From: Opisthocomus hoazin
Lineage: Eukaryota > Chordata > Aves > Opisthocomiformes > Opisthocomidae
Length of the DNA stretch: 64,000 nucleotides
Reading direction: 5' to 3'
Assembly (NCBI RefSeq): GCF_030867145.1
Contig: NC_134443.1
Span: 3,782,001 to 3,846,000 of the forward strand
Part shown: in pieces, positions 24,764 through 33,758 of the stretch
Position numbering within the stretch: the stretch's first letter is position 1
Layout: every line of letters begins with the position of its first letter
The notes under the pieces: generated by a model
The model's input: only the letters and a program-made list of their open reading frames with translations
What the model was told of the DNA's origin: nothing
Database searches by the model: none
Translations under genes and position numbers: made by a program

Positions 24764-26148
24764 ATGGGCAACTGCATCCCGGTGGTGAGTGCCTTTCCAC
24801 TCCCCTCCTGCTTCTCCCCCAGCAATTTCTCGTCCGGCAGGACGCGAGGGCTGGGGCCGCGTGGGTGCGCAGTGGTGGGGTGTGCACCCAGTTGCTGTGG
24901 GTGTGCAACCCTGCTTTGAGACTGTAAGAAAATTTGTGCTTTCATGCGCAGCGGGGCCAGCCCGGGACAATCCCGCACCCCCGAGGTATCGGCTGCAGGC
25001 AGCCTCCCCTGTCCTCGTACTGGGTTCCTCCCTGATAAATTGCCCTGCTCAGCCTGCACTAGGGCTGTACACGAATCCCCTGGCACCAGCGGGGCAGAAG
25101 CTCCACAGCAGGGATCAGTGGCCCATCTGAGGGCACATCTCAAGCGATCCCATGGGACGCGGGCACCTGCGGTCAGCTGGGTACATCCCTGCCTGATGCC
25201 CACTGGTCTTGTTCGCAGAGCCCCAGCGTCCTGGAGAGCAAAAACTCCCTGGACCTGCTGGAGATCATTGGTAATCTCTCCTACGACGACAGCAACATGA
25301 CGTCCCTGGACTACGACACTGCACCCTGCCACAACAATTACTGTTCCCTCTTCCAGCATGTGGCCCCCAGGTTCCTGGCCATCACCTGCGCCGCGGCCAC
25401 CCTGGGCACTGGGGCGCTGCTGGTGGCACTGGCCAAGCGGCCCCACGCCTGGGGCTGGCCTCAGAGCCGAGCGCTGGTGGCCCAGCTGGTAGTGGGGATG
25501 GGTCTCTTCACTGCTCTGCTGCCACCTGTGGCAGTGGGCATCGGGCAGGGCTGGCAGCTGGGCACAGGGCTGTGCAGGCTCACCCACCTACTGTGGCACT
25601 GGAGCCTCTTCACCCAGGGGCTGCTGGTGGGCAGCAACTTCTGCAGCAGTGCCTGGTGCCACTGGGACCCCCGGAGCCGGCGGCTGGCCGTGGCCGTGTG
25701 GGCCGGAGCTCTGCTGCTGGCGATGCCGGCAGCTCTCACCAGCGGCACGGTGGCAGCCCCAGAGACGAGCTGCATCCGTCGGAGCGTGGACATCCTCTCC
25801 CCAGCGTACTTGCTGCACGTTGCCATCTGCCTCTGCCTCTTCCTGCTGCTGCCGGCAGTGCTGCTGGTGGCCACGCTGGCTGTGCCACAGCTGAGGGTGG
25901 GCTGGGAGCCAGGCATCGGCGCAAGCTGGCTCTTCTTTGGGCTCTGGGTGCCTTATGGCGTGGGGCTGGCCGTGGATCTCCTTCTGCAAACCCAGCTGCT
26001 GCAGCCCACCTGTGGCACCTTCGAGCACTTTGATTACGTGCTGGGGCTGAGCGAGGGGCTGGGGGTGCTGCACTGCTGCCTGGGGCCCACAGCACTGCTC
26101 GCTGCCCGGCTCTGCCGCCACGACGCAGACGCCAGCGGCAGCTGCTGA
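24764..26148 (+). CDS. ACKR1: Atypical chemokine receptor 1 (Duffy antigen/DARC)
   Basis: Seven-helix receptor of erythroid and endothelial membranes that binds many CC and CXC chemokines without G-protein signalling, acting as a buffer and transcytosis receptor. Exon 1 (24764-24784) encodes only MGNCIPV; exon 2 (25219-26148) encodes the other 309 residues (316 in all; human 336). The 7-codon first exon starting MGNC is the mammalian ACKR1 arrangement. The N-terminus has sequons at N26 and N33 and two acidic tyrosines (Y29, Y39) resembling human sulfotyrosines 30 and 41. Helices follow from about residue 55, and no DRY motif is present after helix 3 (SSAWCHWDPRSRR instead), as expected of an atypical receptor. 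Position directly after CADM3 supports orthology. A GATA motif lies upstream. The sequence is divergent, so identity rests on structure plus synteny. Confidence 0.93.
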
Positions 26149-27336
26149 GCTCCTGGTGCTGCAGCCGAGGGCCTCACACCGGCCCCTGACCACCCAGCCC
26201 CCAGAACTGTTCCCTCTCCCCAGTGTCCCCACCAGCCCTGCAGCTTCTGCGCCACAGGCAACGCTCCCTCAGGACCCAGCGGAGGGCAACATGGGCCTAT
26301 GATGTGCCAGGCTTGGTGCCTCTCCTCCCTCTGTCCCCTTCCTTGAGGGTCTCAGCCCCACTGTTTGAGGTCGGACACCCCGATTCGCTCAATGGAGATA
26401 GCCCTGGAGTGCCTCAAGCATCTCCCCAAGCCCCTGGGGCGTGTCAGCCTCAGGCTTCTGCACACCCATGGGGATCCCTGAGGCTCAGCCCCGGCCTCCC
26501 CAGCTCCACAGGGAGATTTCGGCAGGCAGAAAGGGCAGCGTCAATGTGAAGCAACAAGGGATTTTTCACTCACTCCTGACAAGCTGATATGAGCGTCACA
26601 TCCGAGATCAGCCAGTGGGAATTATATACAATATAATATCTGTCAGAGCTGCTCACCAGGCTTGGTTAATGGCAGGGGCTGGGAGGTGCGGAGGGGCACG
26701 GGAGGGTGACATCCATCACCTCCGGCCAGAATCCTGTGGGCCAAGGGACAGGAAGCAGGAGGCGTGTGCTCCTCATGCCTCCAAATTAGCAGGAAAAGTT
26801 CATAATGAAGCTCTGCAGTCGATTAGCAGGAAGTGGGGTGAGTTATATCCAGGGCTGGAGGCATCCGAGCCATGGTCCATGAGGGATGGCCACGTGCAGT
26901 CACAAGGCACATGAGATGTGAAACAGGCACGGATGGAGAGCTGGAGTGGGGATGACGGAGGGGTGCAAGCACATGAGGAGCTGCCCCGGCTGAGCCAAGC
27001 CCTGTGGGACTTGGAGGCTCATCCCTGGTAAACTGAGCCCAGGGACATGCCCAAGAGCCACGAGCTGGGGCAAGGGGGCCAAAAGCATCTTTCCCTGAGC
27101 CTCTCGCAAGAGCCATGCACCCAGGGCACAGCTCCAAGTGGAGCCCTGTGCAGGCGGGTGACCTGGTGTCTTGTGGCATGGCCACGTGACAGCGTGAAAT
27201 CGCCCCTCCCGGGCATCCCAGGGATGGGGCTGGGGGGAAGCGGCTCCCCTCCCACCCTCCTGCCCATAAACCCTGTGGGCGGCAGCCCTGCACCAAAGCG
27301 GCTCCTCTCCTGGCACCAACTACAGCACCCGGGACC
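26149..27336. other. ACKR1-pentraxin spacer and pentraxin promoter
   Basis: No exon recognised. An AT-rich patch at 26620-26640 might hold a weak variant polyadenylation signal for ACKR1. A TATA-like CATAAA at 27264-27269, about 70 bases before the pentraxin ATG, fits the TATA-type promoters of liver acute-phase pentraxins but is only inferred. Confidence 0.45.
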
Positions 27337-28280
27337 ATGGGCCAGCTGCAGCTCTGCCTTGCTGTCCTGGCCGGGCTCTCAGGGATCGCAGCCCAGGAAG
27401 GTAGGGGCAATGCTGGGGGACAGGAGTTGGCATGGGGTGGGGCAGGTCCGAGCGGGATGTGGCAGCAGGTCTTGGAGCCCTCCACTTCATGCCAGAGCCT
27501 GGTCAGCGGGGCTGGGGGGTGCTGGGGTGAAGCTGGGCTCAGCAGAGGGGACATCAGGGATGCAGAATCAGCTGGGGCGAATGGAGGAAAGCTCAGAAGC
27601 AGTCAGAGGGGGCTGAAGGACACCCCAGCCTCCCACTGCGTCCCCTCTGTCATCCCCCAGACCTGTACCGAAAGGTGTTCATCTTCCGGAAGGACCCCAG
27701 CGATGCCTACGTGGTGCTGAGGGCCAAGCTTGAGCAGCCACTGCAGAACTTCACGGTGTGCCTGAGGTCCTACACTGACCTGACCCGGCCCCACAGCCTC
27801 TTCTCCTACGCCACCAAGGCGCAGGACAACGAGATCCTCCTCTTCAAGCCTAAACCTGGCGAGTACCGGCTCTACGTGGGGGGCAAGTTCGTCACCTTCC
27901 GTGTCCCTGAGGGCCATGGGGACTGGGAACATGTCTGTGCTAGCTGGGAGTCGGCCACTGGCATCGCCGAGTTTTGGCTCAATGGGAAGCCCTGGCCCCG
28001 CAAGGGGCTGCAGAGGGGCTACACAGTGGGGGCAGAGGCAGCCATCCTGCTGGGGCAGGAGCAGGATGCCTTTGGGGGCGGCTTCGATGTCTACAACTCC
28101 TTCTCCGGTGAGCTGGCTGATGTCTACCTGTGGGACACGGGGCTGTCCCCAGATAAGATGCGAGCTGCCTACCAGTCCCTGCGCCTGCCACCTGCCATCC
28201 TGGCCTGGAAGAGCCTGATCTACGAGGTGAAGGGCGATGTGGTGGTGAAAGCCCGGCTCCGGGAGATGCTGGGGCCGTGA
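27337..28280 (+). CDS. CRP: Short pentraxin, CRP/SAP-like
   Basis: Secreted acute-phase pattern-recognition protein of the pentameric, Ca-dependent pentraxin family. Exon 1 (27337-27400) encodes the signal peptide MGQLQLCLAVLAGLSGIAAQ; exon 2 (27661-28280) the pentraxin domain; total 227 residues (human CRP 224, SAP 223). Two-exon structure with the intron just after the signal peptide is the family pattern. The pentraxin signature HVCASWES and the two disulfide cysteines (VCLRS, HVCAS) are present. Ca ligands DN (in AQDNEILLF) and EQD (in GQEQDAFGGG) are kept, but the later pair corresponding to human CRP E147 and Q150 reads D and N. The phosphocholine contacts T76 and E81 of human CRP correspond to Y and F here, while GEYRLYVG resembles SAP. 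It may be a bird CRP or a common CRP/SAP relative; the symbol is a best fit. Confidence 0.9.
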
Positions 28281-28978
28281 GAGCCAGCTGGATCCAGGGC
28301 TGGGGTGGCCTCAGCCCCTGCTCTCCCCTCTCTGTCCCCATTACCCCTTTGCCTCTACAACCCGCCAAGAAGAATGTGTTGTCTGCGTGCCCCAGATGGG
28401 GAGCCCCAGATGGGAGGGGGCTCAGATGGAGCTGGGAAGGGGGGGGCCTGGGGGCACCACTCAACCTGGCAGGGTCCCTCTGAGCGCCAGAACCTGTCAC
28501 CAACCCCTCACCGGCACCTGGGGCACCCATTCCCTTCCCCGCACCCCCCTGAGCCCCATAGCTGGCTCCCACATGGGCAGGATGCAGGTCCACTGCCTCC
28601 AGCACTGCCCAACCGCACACTGAATGGCAGAAGGAACTAGAGACAGGCAGGCAGGGGCTCGGCGCAAGCCCTTGGGGACATGACACTCACCCCCAGTGCC
28701 CATCCCCACGCATGCCCGCTGTGCCCAGGCTCCTTGCCAGCCCGCTGGGTCTGCAGGCTCCTGGGCAGGCAAACTAGCCCCAGGCCCCTCACCAAATTGC
28801 AAACAGCCCTGCAGGTTAATGCCCCCAGGCACCTGGGGACGAAAGTCATGGGTGAATGTCACCGCTGCGTAGCCACACTCACGCTGGCACAGACCCTGAG
28901 CAGCCCCAGGGCCGTGGCACGGTGGCTCTGCAGTTCCCCCTCACCACTGAGGTGCCAGCGGCCGGGCTTGGCAGTGCC
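28281..28978. other. Spacer after the pentraxin gene; no gene seen
   Basis: Short GC-rich spacer holding the pentraxin 3' UTR and the flank of the broken copy that follows. I found no canonical AATAAA here. Confidence 0.5.
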
Positions 28979-29390
28979 ATGGGGCAGCTGTGGCTCTTCC
29001 TCCTCGCCCTCGTGGTGCTCTTCAGCCTCGCTGCCCCACGGTAGGGGCAATCAGGCTGCGCCGGGACCCCCTCCATGTCCCATGGAGAGAGTGAGCACGT
29101 CTGTATCAGCTGGGAGTCCACCACTGGCATCGTGGGCTTTTGGCTGCAGAGGGGCTACATGGTGAGGATGAAGGTGGCCGTCGTGTTGGGGCAGAAGCAG
29201 GAGGCCTTCAGGGGCAGCTGTGATGCAAGGCAGTCCTTCGTGGGGGAGATCTCAGCCGTGTAAATGGGGCACGGGGATCTGCACCTCAGGGGTGACGGCA
29301 GCCGTGCACAACAGCCCCGACGAAGCCCCCGTCTTCAGCTGGAGAAACTTCCCCTACAAAATCGTGGGCGAGGGGCACCTGAAGCCCTGA
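28979..29390 (+). pseudogene. Broken second pentraxin copy
   Basis: Tandem duplicate of the neighbouring pentraxin in the same orientation. 28979-29040 encodes a signal-peptide exon (MGQLWLFLLALVVLFSLAAPR, compare MGQLQLCLAVLAGLSGIAAQ) and is followed by the same GTAGGG donor. From about 29074 the second-exon body resumes at the level of the pentraxin signature (HVCISWESTTGIVGFW). The end of the intron and about the first 70 residues of the mature domain are missing. Within the remainder, the segment equivalent to NGKPWPRKG is missing, an in-frame TAA follows EISAV at 29261-29263, and the C-terminal part (SWRNFPYKIVGEGHLKP) lies in another frame. It cannot encode a working pentraxin. Confidence 0.88.
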
Positions 29391-29639
29391 CGCGTGGTGC
29401 TGGGCGCGGGTCTGGTCTACTCATGTGCTCTCGCTCGTGGTGGCCGACAAGCGCTGGGCAGGCCCTGACTGCCATGGGGGCTGTGCCCCCCCCTTCCCTG
29501 CTGTGTAACCCCCCCCCCAAAGCCACCTGGCATCACTTAAATGAAGAGATGGGTTTGAAAACAGCAATGGTCTTTGCTGGGCAAATTGATGCCATCAAAG
29601 CTCAGCGTGGCTCCTGGGATTAATCCGGGCTCAGACAGC

Positions 29640-30439
29640 TCGTTAGGGCGGGGGTCGGCGCGACAGGAGGAAGGGGGCTCAGCCGGGGAAGGGGCTGCCG
29701 CCAGCCCCGGGGCCCGGCGCCCACCCCAGGGGACGAGCTGGGGGACGGAGGAGGGGGCAGCCGCTCGCCCAGCGCTGGGGGACGCGCACCCCCGCCAGCC
29801 CCGGGCACGGGAGGGGCTGCCCCGGGGCCTCCCGGCGCCCCGCGGGCGCAGCCGCGTGTCCCGGCGGACGCTCCCTGCCCGCCCGCGCCGCCGCTCTTTG
29901 CAGACGCTCCCCGGGCTCCGCTTCGCCGCGAGGCCTCCCCGGTACGGCGGGTCGGGGGCGGCCGGGATCGCTGGGGGCGGCCTGCGGGGAGCGGCCGGGC
30001 CGGGCCGGGCCGGGCGGGGCGGGGCAGGCCGGGCCGCTGCGGGGCCCCGCTCGCGGCAGGCCGCGGGGGCCGGGCCCGGGCGCTGCTGCCGGGGCGGCGC
30101 GGCCGGGCCGGGCGGGCCCGGGGATTTCGGGGGACCTGACCTGAGGGTACCGGGGGCCCGGTCACGTTCTCCGGGGGGGAGGCGGCGGGTGCTGGGGGTC
30201 CTGGCGGCCTGGCCAGAGGGTCCTGACTCGGGGGTCGTGGGGGTTCTGGCCAGGGGGTGCTGGGGGGGTGTGGCCGTGGTCTCCTGAGGCGCCTGGCAGG
30301 GGTTCCTAGGGGGAGCTGAACTGGGGGGCCCGGGTGTCCTGGTGGGGGTCTCCCAGGGGTCTGGCCTGGCCGGGGTTCCCAGAGCAGCTCTGTCCCCAGG
30401 GAGTGTGGTGGTGCAGGGCCGCAGTGCCTGTCCCCGCAG
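29640..30439 (+). promoter_or_regulatory. DUSP23: CpG-rich promoter and 5' UTR of DUSP23
   Basis: Dense CpG sequence peaking at 29660-30170, with a (GGGCC)n/GGGGCGGGGC tract at 29994-30024. A plausible donor (GGTACGG at 29941-29947) after a GC-rich leader, and the acceptor TCCCCGCAG ending at 30439, suggest a non-coding first exon spliced to the coding exon at 30440. The transcription start is not determinable by eye. Confidence 0.6.
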
Positions 30440-30442
30440 GTG

Positions 30443-31128
30443 ATGGGGGCATCCGAGCCCCCCAACTTCTCGTGGGTGTCGGAGGGGCAGCTGGCGGGCC
30501 TGGGCATGCCGCGGGAGCCGGGGCACTACCGGTTCCTGCTGGGCCAGGGCGTGCGGCATCTGGTGTCGCTGTCGGAGCGGGCACCCCCGCACCACGGCTG
30601 CTGCCCCGCCATTCGGCTGCACCGGCTGCGTGTGCCCGACTTCAGCCCCCCGACGCCCGGGCAGATCCAGAGCTTCCTGCAGCTGGTGGAGGAGGCCAGC
30701 GCCCGTGGGGAGGTATGGCGGGGGGCGCGTCACTCCGGGCTGGCAGCGCCTGGGGGGGGGGCACCGCAGGGGGTGACATCTCGGGGGGGAGGAGGTGGCA
30801 CCCGGGGACGGGTCACACCGAGGGGATAATGCCAAGGGAGGCAAAGCCTGTAGCACCGAGGGGTGGTGCTGGGGCGCGTGGTGGGGCTACAGCCACGTCC
30901 ATCTGTGCCAGTGCCAGCTGACGGTGCGGCACTGGCGGCCAGGCTGTGGCAGTGCACTGCATGCTGGGACACGGCCGGACGGGCACCATGCTGGCCTGCT
31001 ACCTGGCGAAGGCACGGAAGATGAGTGGCAGCGACGCCATCCAGGAGATCCGGCGACTGCGGCCTGGCTCCATCGAGACGCGGGAGCAGGAGCAAGCCGT
31101 GATCCAGTTCTGCCGGTGTATTCAGTAG
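30443..31128 (+). CDS. DUSP23: Dual-specificity phosphatase 23
   Basis: Small atypical dual-specificity protein phosphatase (VHZ/LDP-3), cytosolic and nuclear, consisting of little more than the catalytic domain. Coding exons 30443-30712 (90 codons, ending ARGE) and 30943-31128 give 151 residues; human DUSP23 has 150. The general-acid Asp is D66 in [10 protein letters not shown], and the phosphate loop is [10 protein letters not shown] with C96 and R102 (CX5R). The C-terminal [17 protein letters not shown] is nearly identical to mammals. The start is chosen at the ATG two bases into the exon (GTGATGGGGGC) because it aligns with human MGVQPPNFSW. An ATTAAA signal lies at 31433-31438. Confidence 0.97.
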
Positions 31129-33309
31129 GTGCAGCCCCGTGGTCGGGGGTCTTGTCTCTGTGTCACTCCCCTCCCCAGAGGGGCTCCATGCTGTGCTGGA
31201 ACCACGGCCGCTGGCATGCTGGGCAAGCGAGCGGCAGGGGAACTGTGGCTCCCAAAGCCCAGCTCGCCAGTGGGATCTGCCCCACCGCAGCACTGGAGAG
31301 GATGGTGAGGAGGTGTGAGCACGACCATCTTCCCGGGGCAGCACGTGCATGACGGGTTCAATGGAGACAGTCACTCCAAAATGGTGGGGGGCCTTTCCCA
31401 GCCCCAAGGTGCTGCTGTCTGTCCCCTTCTGCATTAAAGGACTCTCCTGTAGCTTCTCTCCAGGTCTGTATGTCGGGAACGAGTGGGCAGCACACGTGTT
31501 CATGTCTCTGCCGGGCTCCCTGCCACCCTGCTGCATCGCCCACCTCGGACGGCAGCCCAACGCTGGGCGGCACGCGTTCTGGCTCTTGAGTGTCTGCCTG
31601 GCCTCAGCCCCTGGGGAGGGCGAGTGCCTCCACTTTGGGCACTGGCAGGCGGGTCCCAGAGCTGGTTGCCTGCCAAAGCGGTGACACCACGTGGAGGGTG
31701 GCAGCTGCGTCAGCACACAGAGGCCGTCCCGGGACGTTGATACTTAAAGTGAAGCTTAGATGGAATTTAGGCATCTCTGTCCAAAAGTCCAATCCTGAAA
31801 ATCTCTTCTCAGCTGCTCCTAACCTTGGTGGCATTTAAATCCTAAGTGCAAGAGGTGTCACCGTCCCCATTCCCAGTGTGTGGCACATGGCTGGGAGCGC
31901 CTGGTGCTCACTGGGCACGATCGTCATGTCCATGCCCCGGGCTGGTAGGGCCATCACCTCTGCCAGGCAACTACATGGCCGCCAAATGTTGCTCTGAAAC
32001 CCCAAACTGTCATCATCTTCCCTTGGGAACAAAACACCAGGGTGGTGGCACCGGGTACCACTGACAAAACGGTTGTGCCTTGCTCAGAGCCACGGCTGGA
32101 GGCAGCTGACTTGTCTCAGGGCAGCTGTAGCACCCCGGTGTTCCCCTCTCCTGGACCCGGCTCCTCCCGCAGGGCCTGGGGTGGGAGCGGCAGGGACGGA
32201 GGAGGTGACTGGGGGGAGGGTTCTTCACCACAGGGTGCAGGGCACCCCAAAAAGGAAAGGGTAGAAAGCAGCCCCTGGCTCTGACTGGTGCCCCACAGCC
32301 CTTCCCCGGTGGGGATGCGGGAAGCACCCCTGTCCTGTGAGCGATGCCATGGCTCCGATGGGCTGCAACGCCACATCAGGGCGTGGGGCTGTCCAGGGGT
32401 GTTCGACTCTGCCTGCACCCCTTGCCTGAGGCATGAGTGGCCAGGGGTAGGGGACAGTCCTGCATGGGGGCAAGAGGGATGGGGACGATGGTGACGGGGA
32501 CGACGGGGACGGGGCAGCGCTGTCCAGCTGCAGTGCCTAAGCCTGCGGGAGCCGCAGGACTCACATGGGCCCATGAGATGCAGGAAAGCAGCTTAACTGC
32601 AGAATTATTTACTTTAACTCTTCTTACTTTAGCTCTGTCCTTAATAGTCTCCCAGGCTCAGGGGGCCAGGCCGGGCCGGGCCGATGGGGGGGATCGCGGA
32701 CCCCCCCTGTCCTAGGGAAGGGAGACTGGGATGGGGGGGCTTTGCCCCAGCATCCCCAGCCCAGCGCTCATCACTGCTCCCGGGACTCGGTGGTGCCGCA
32801 GAGCAGGGCCTGGCCCGGCGCACATGGTCAGGCATGGCCGTGCTTGGCCCTCAATGCTGGGCTCCATCGTGGCGGCAGGACGCGGGGGATGTCCCCTCCC
32901 TGGTCAGCCCCTGTCCCAGGAGGCCTTCGAGAGCCCCCGGCCTGGCGGGCAGCCCAGCTCCAGCTCAGCCTCGAGGGATGGAGACACCGCACCAGTGGCC
33001 GTCCCTGCGCCAGGGACGTGTTTAGGAGGGGATTAGCGAGGTGACGGCCAGGGTGGGGAAGGGCAGGTGGGGAGCCCTGGCATGGCGGCGGTCACAGTGG
33101 TGCCCCGTGCTGGCACGTGGCTGTGGGGCTGTGTGCAGTGTTGGCATGGCACGGCACGGCACGGCACAGCTCAGCGCAGTGGGGCTCAGCCTGCAGCAGC
33201 CTGGGTGGGCGCCGTGCACTGCCAGTGCTCCTGGCCGGGACCACGTCCCGTGCCCGTGTCCCACGGCTGTCTCGCGCCCCCGCGCCCACAGCACTGTCCC
33301 AAGTGTGTC
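31129..33309. other. DUSP23 3' UTR and DUSP23-IGSF9 spacer; no other gene seen
   Basis: ATTAAA at 31433-31438 probably ends the DUSP23 transcript, giving a UTR of about 300 bases. The rest shows no exon. An AT-rich patch lies at 31735-31840, and a short run of CACGG pentamers at 33147-33170. FCRL6 and SLAMF8, which follow DUSP23 in mammals, were looked for by their Ig-type signatures and not seen. Confidence 0.55.
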
Positions 33310-33758
33310 CGCCTCGCTCCCGCCGGAACTACAGCTCCCAGCAGCCCTCGCGGCTCCCGCTGCCCCGCTCCGCCATTGGCCGCTTCGGGGGGCGCCCGAC
33401 GCTGGGCTGCCGATTGGCTGTCCCCGTGGCAACGGGCGGCGCGGGGCGGCGGGGGCGGGGCGAGGGGGGCGGCGCGGGGCGGCCCCTCTCGGGGCCGCGG
33501 GTTTGTTTGCGGCCGCGGCGGCGGCGGGAGCCGAGCTGAGGCTTCGCGGGACGGGCATGAGGAGCGGAGGGTCCTGGAGCCGCCAGCGCCCCCCGCCCGG
33601 GGTCGGTGCGCCGTGGGCAGCCCGGCGGAGTCCGCCGATCCGCGGGCTCTGAGGTGTCGGCCCCCGGTGGTCCAACTGCTGGCCGCCGGCGACCCGCCGC
33701 CCGCCCGCCACGTCCCGCCGGGGCCGCTGCGGGAGCCGCCTGAGGGGGCACCTGGGCT
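33310..33758 (+). promoter_or_regulatory. IGSF9: CpG-island promoter and 5' UTR of IGSF9
   Basis: CpG-dense block ending at the IGSF9 start codon. Recognisable sites: a ZNF143/STAF-type motif ACTACAGCTCCCAGCAGCC at 33328-33346, and two inverted CCAAT boxes (ATTGG at 33375-33379 and 33413-33417), followed by GC boxes (33434-33475). The start is likely near 33480-33550. If so, a 31-codon upstream frame (33557-33652) would sit in the leader. Confidence 0.7.

Noticed and set aside
29537-30856. 439-codon open frame on the minus strand
   Set aside because: Antisense shadow of the DUSP23 CpG island and first coding exon; Pro/Arg-rich with no family resemblance.
31440-33300. Possible SLAMF8 or FCRL6 exons after DUSP23, as in mammals
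   Set aside because: No Ig-type YxC motifs with splice sites were found on either strand.
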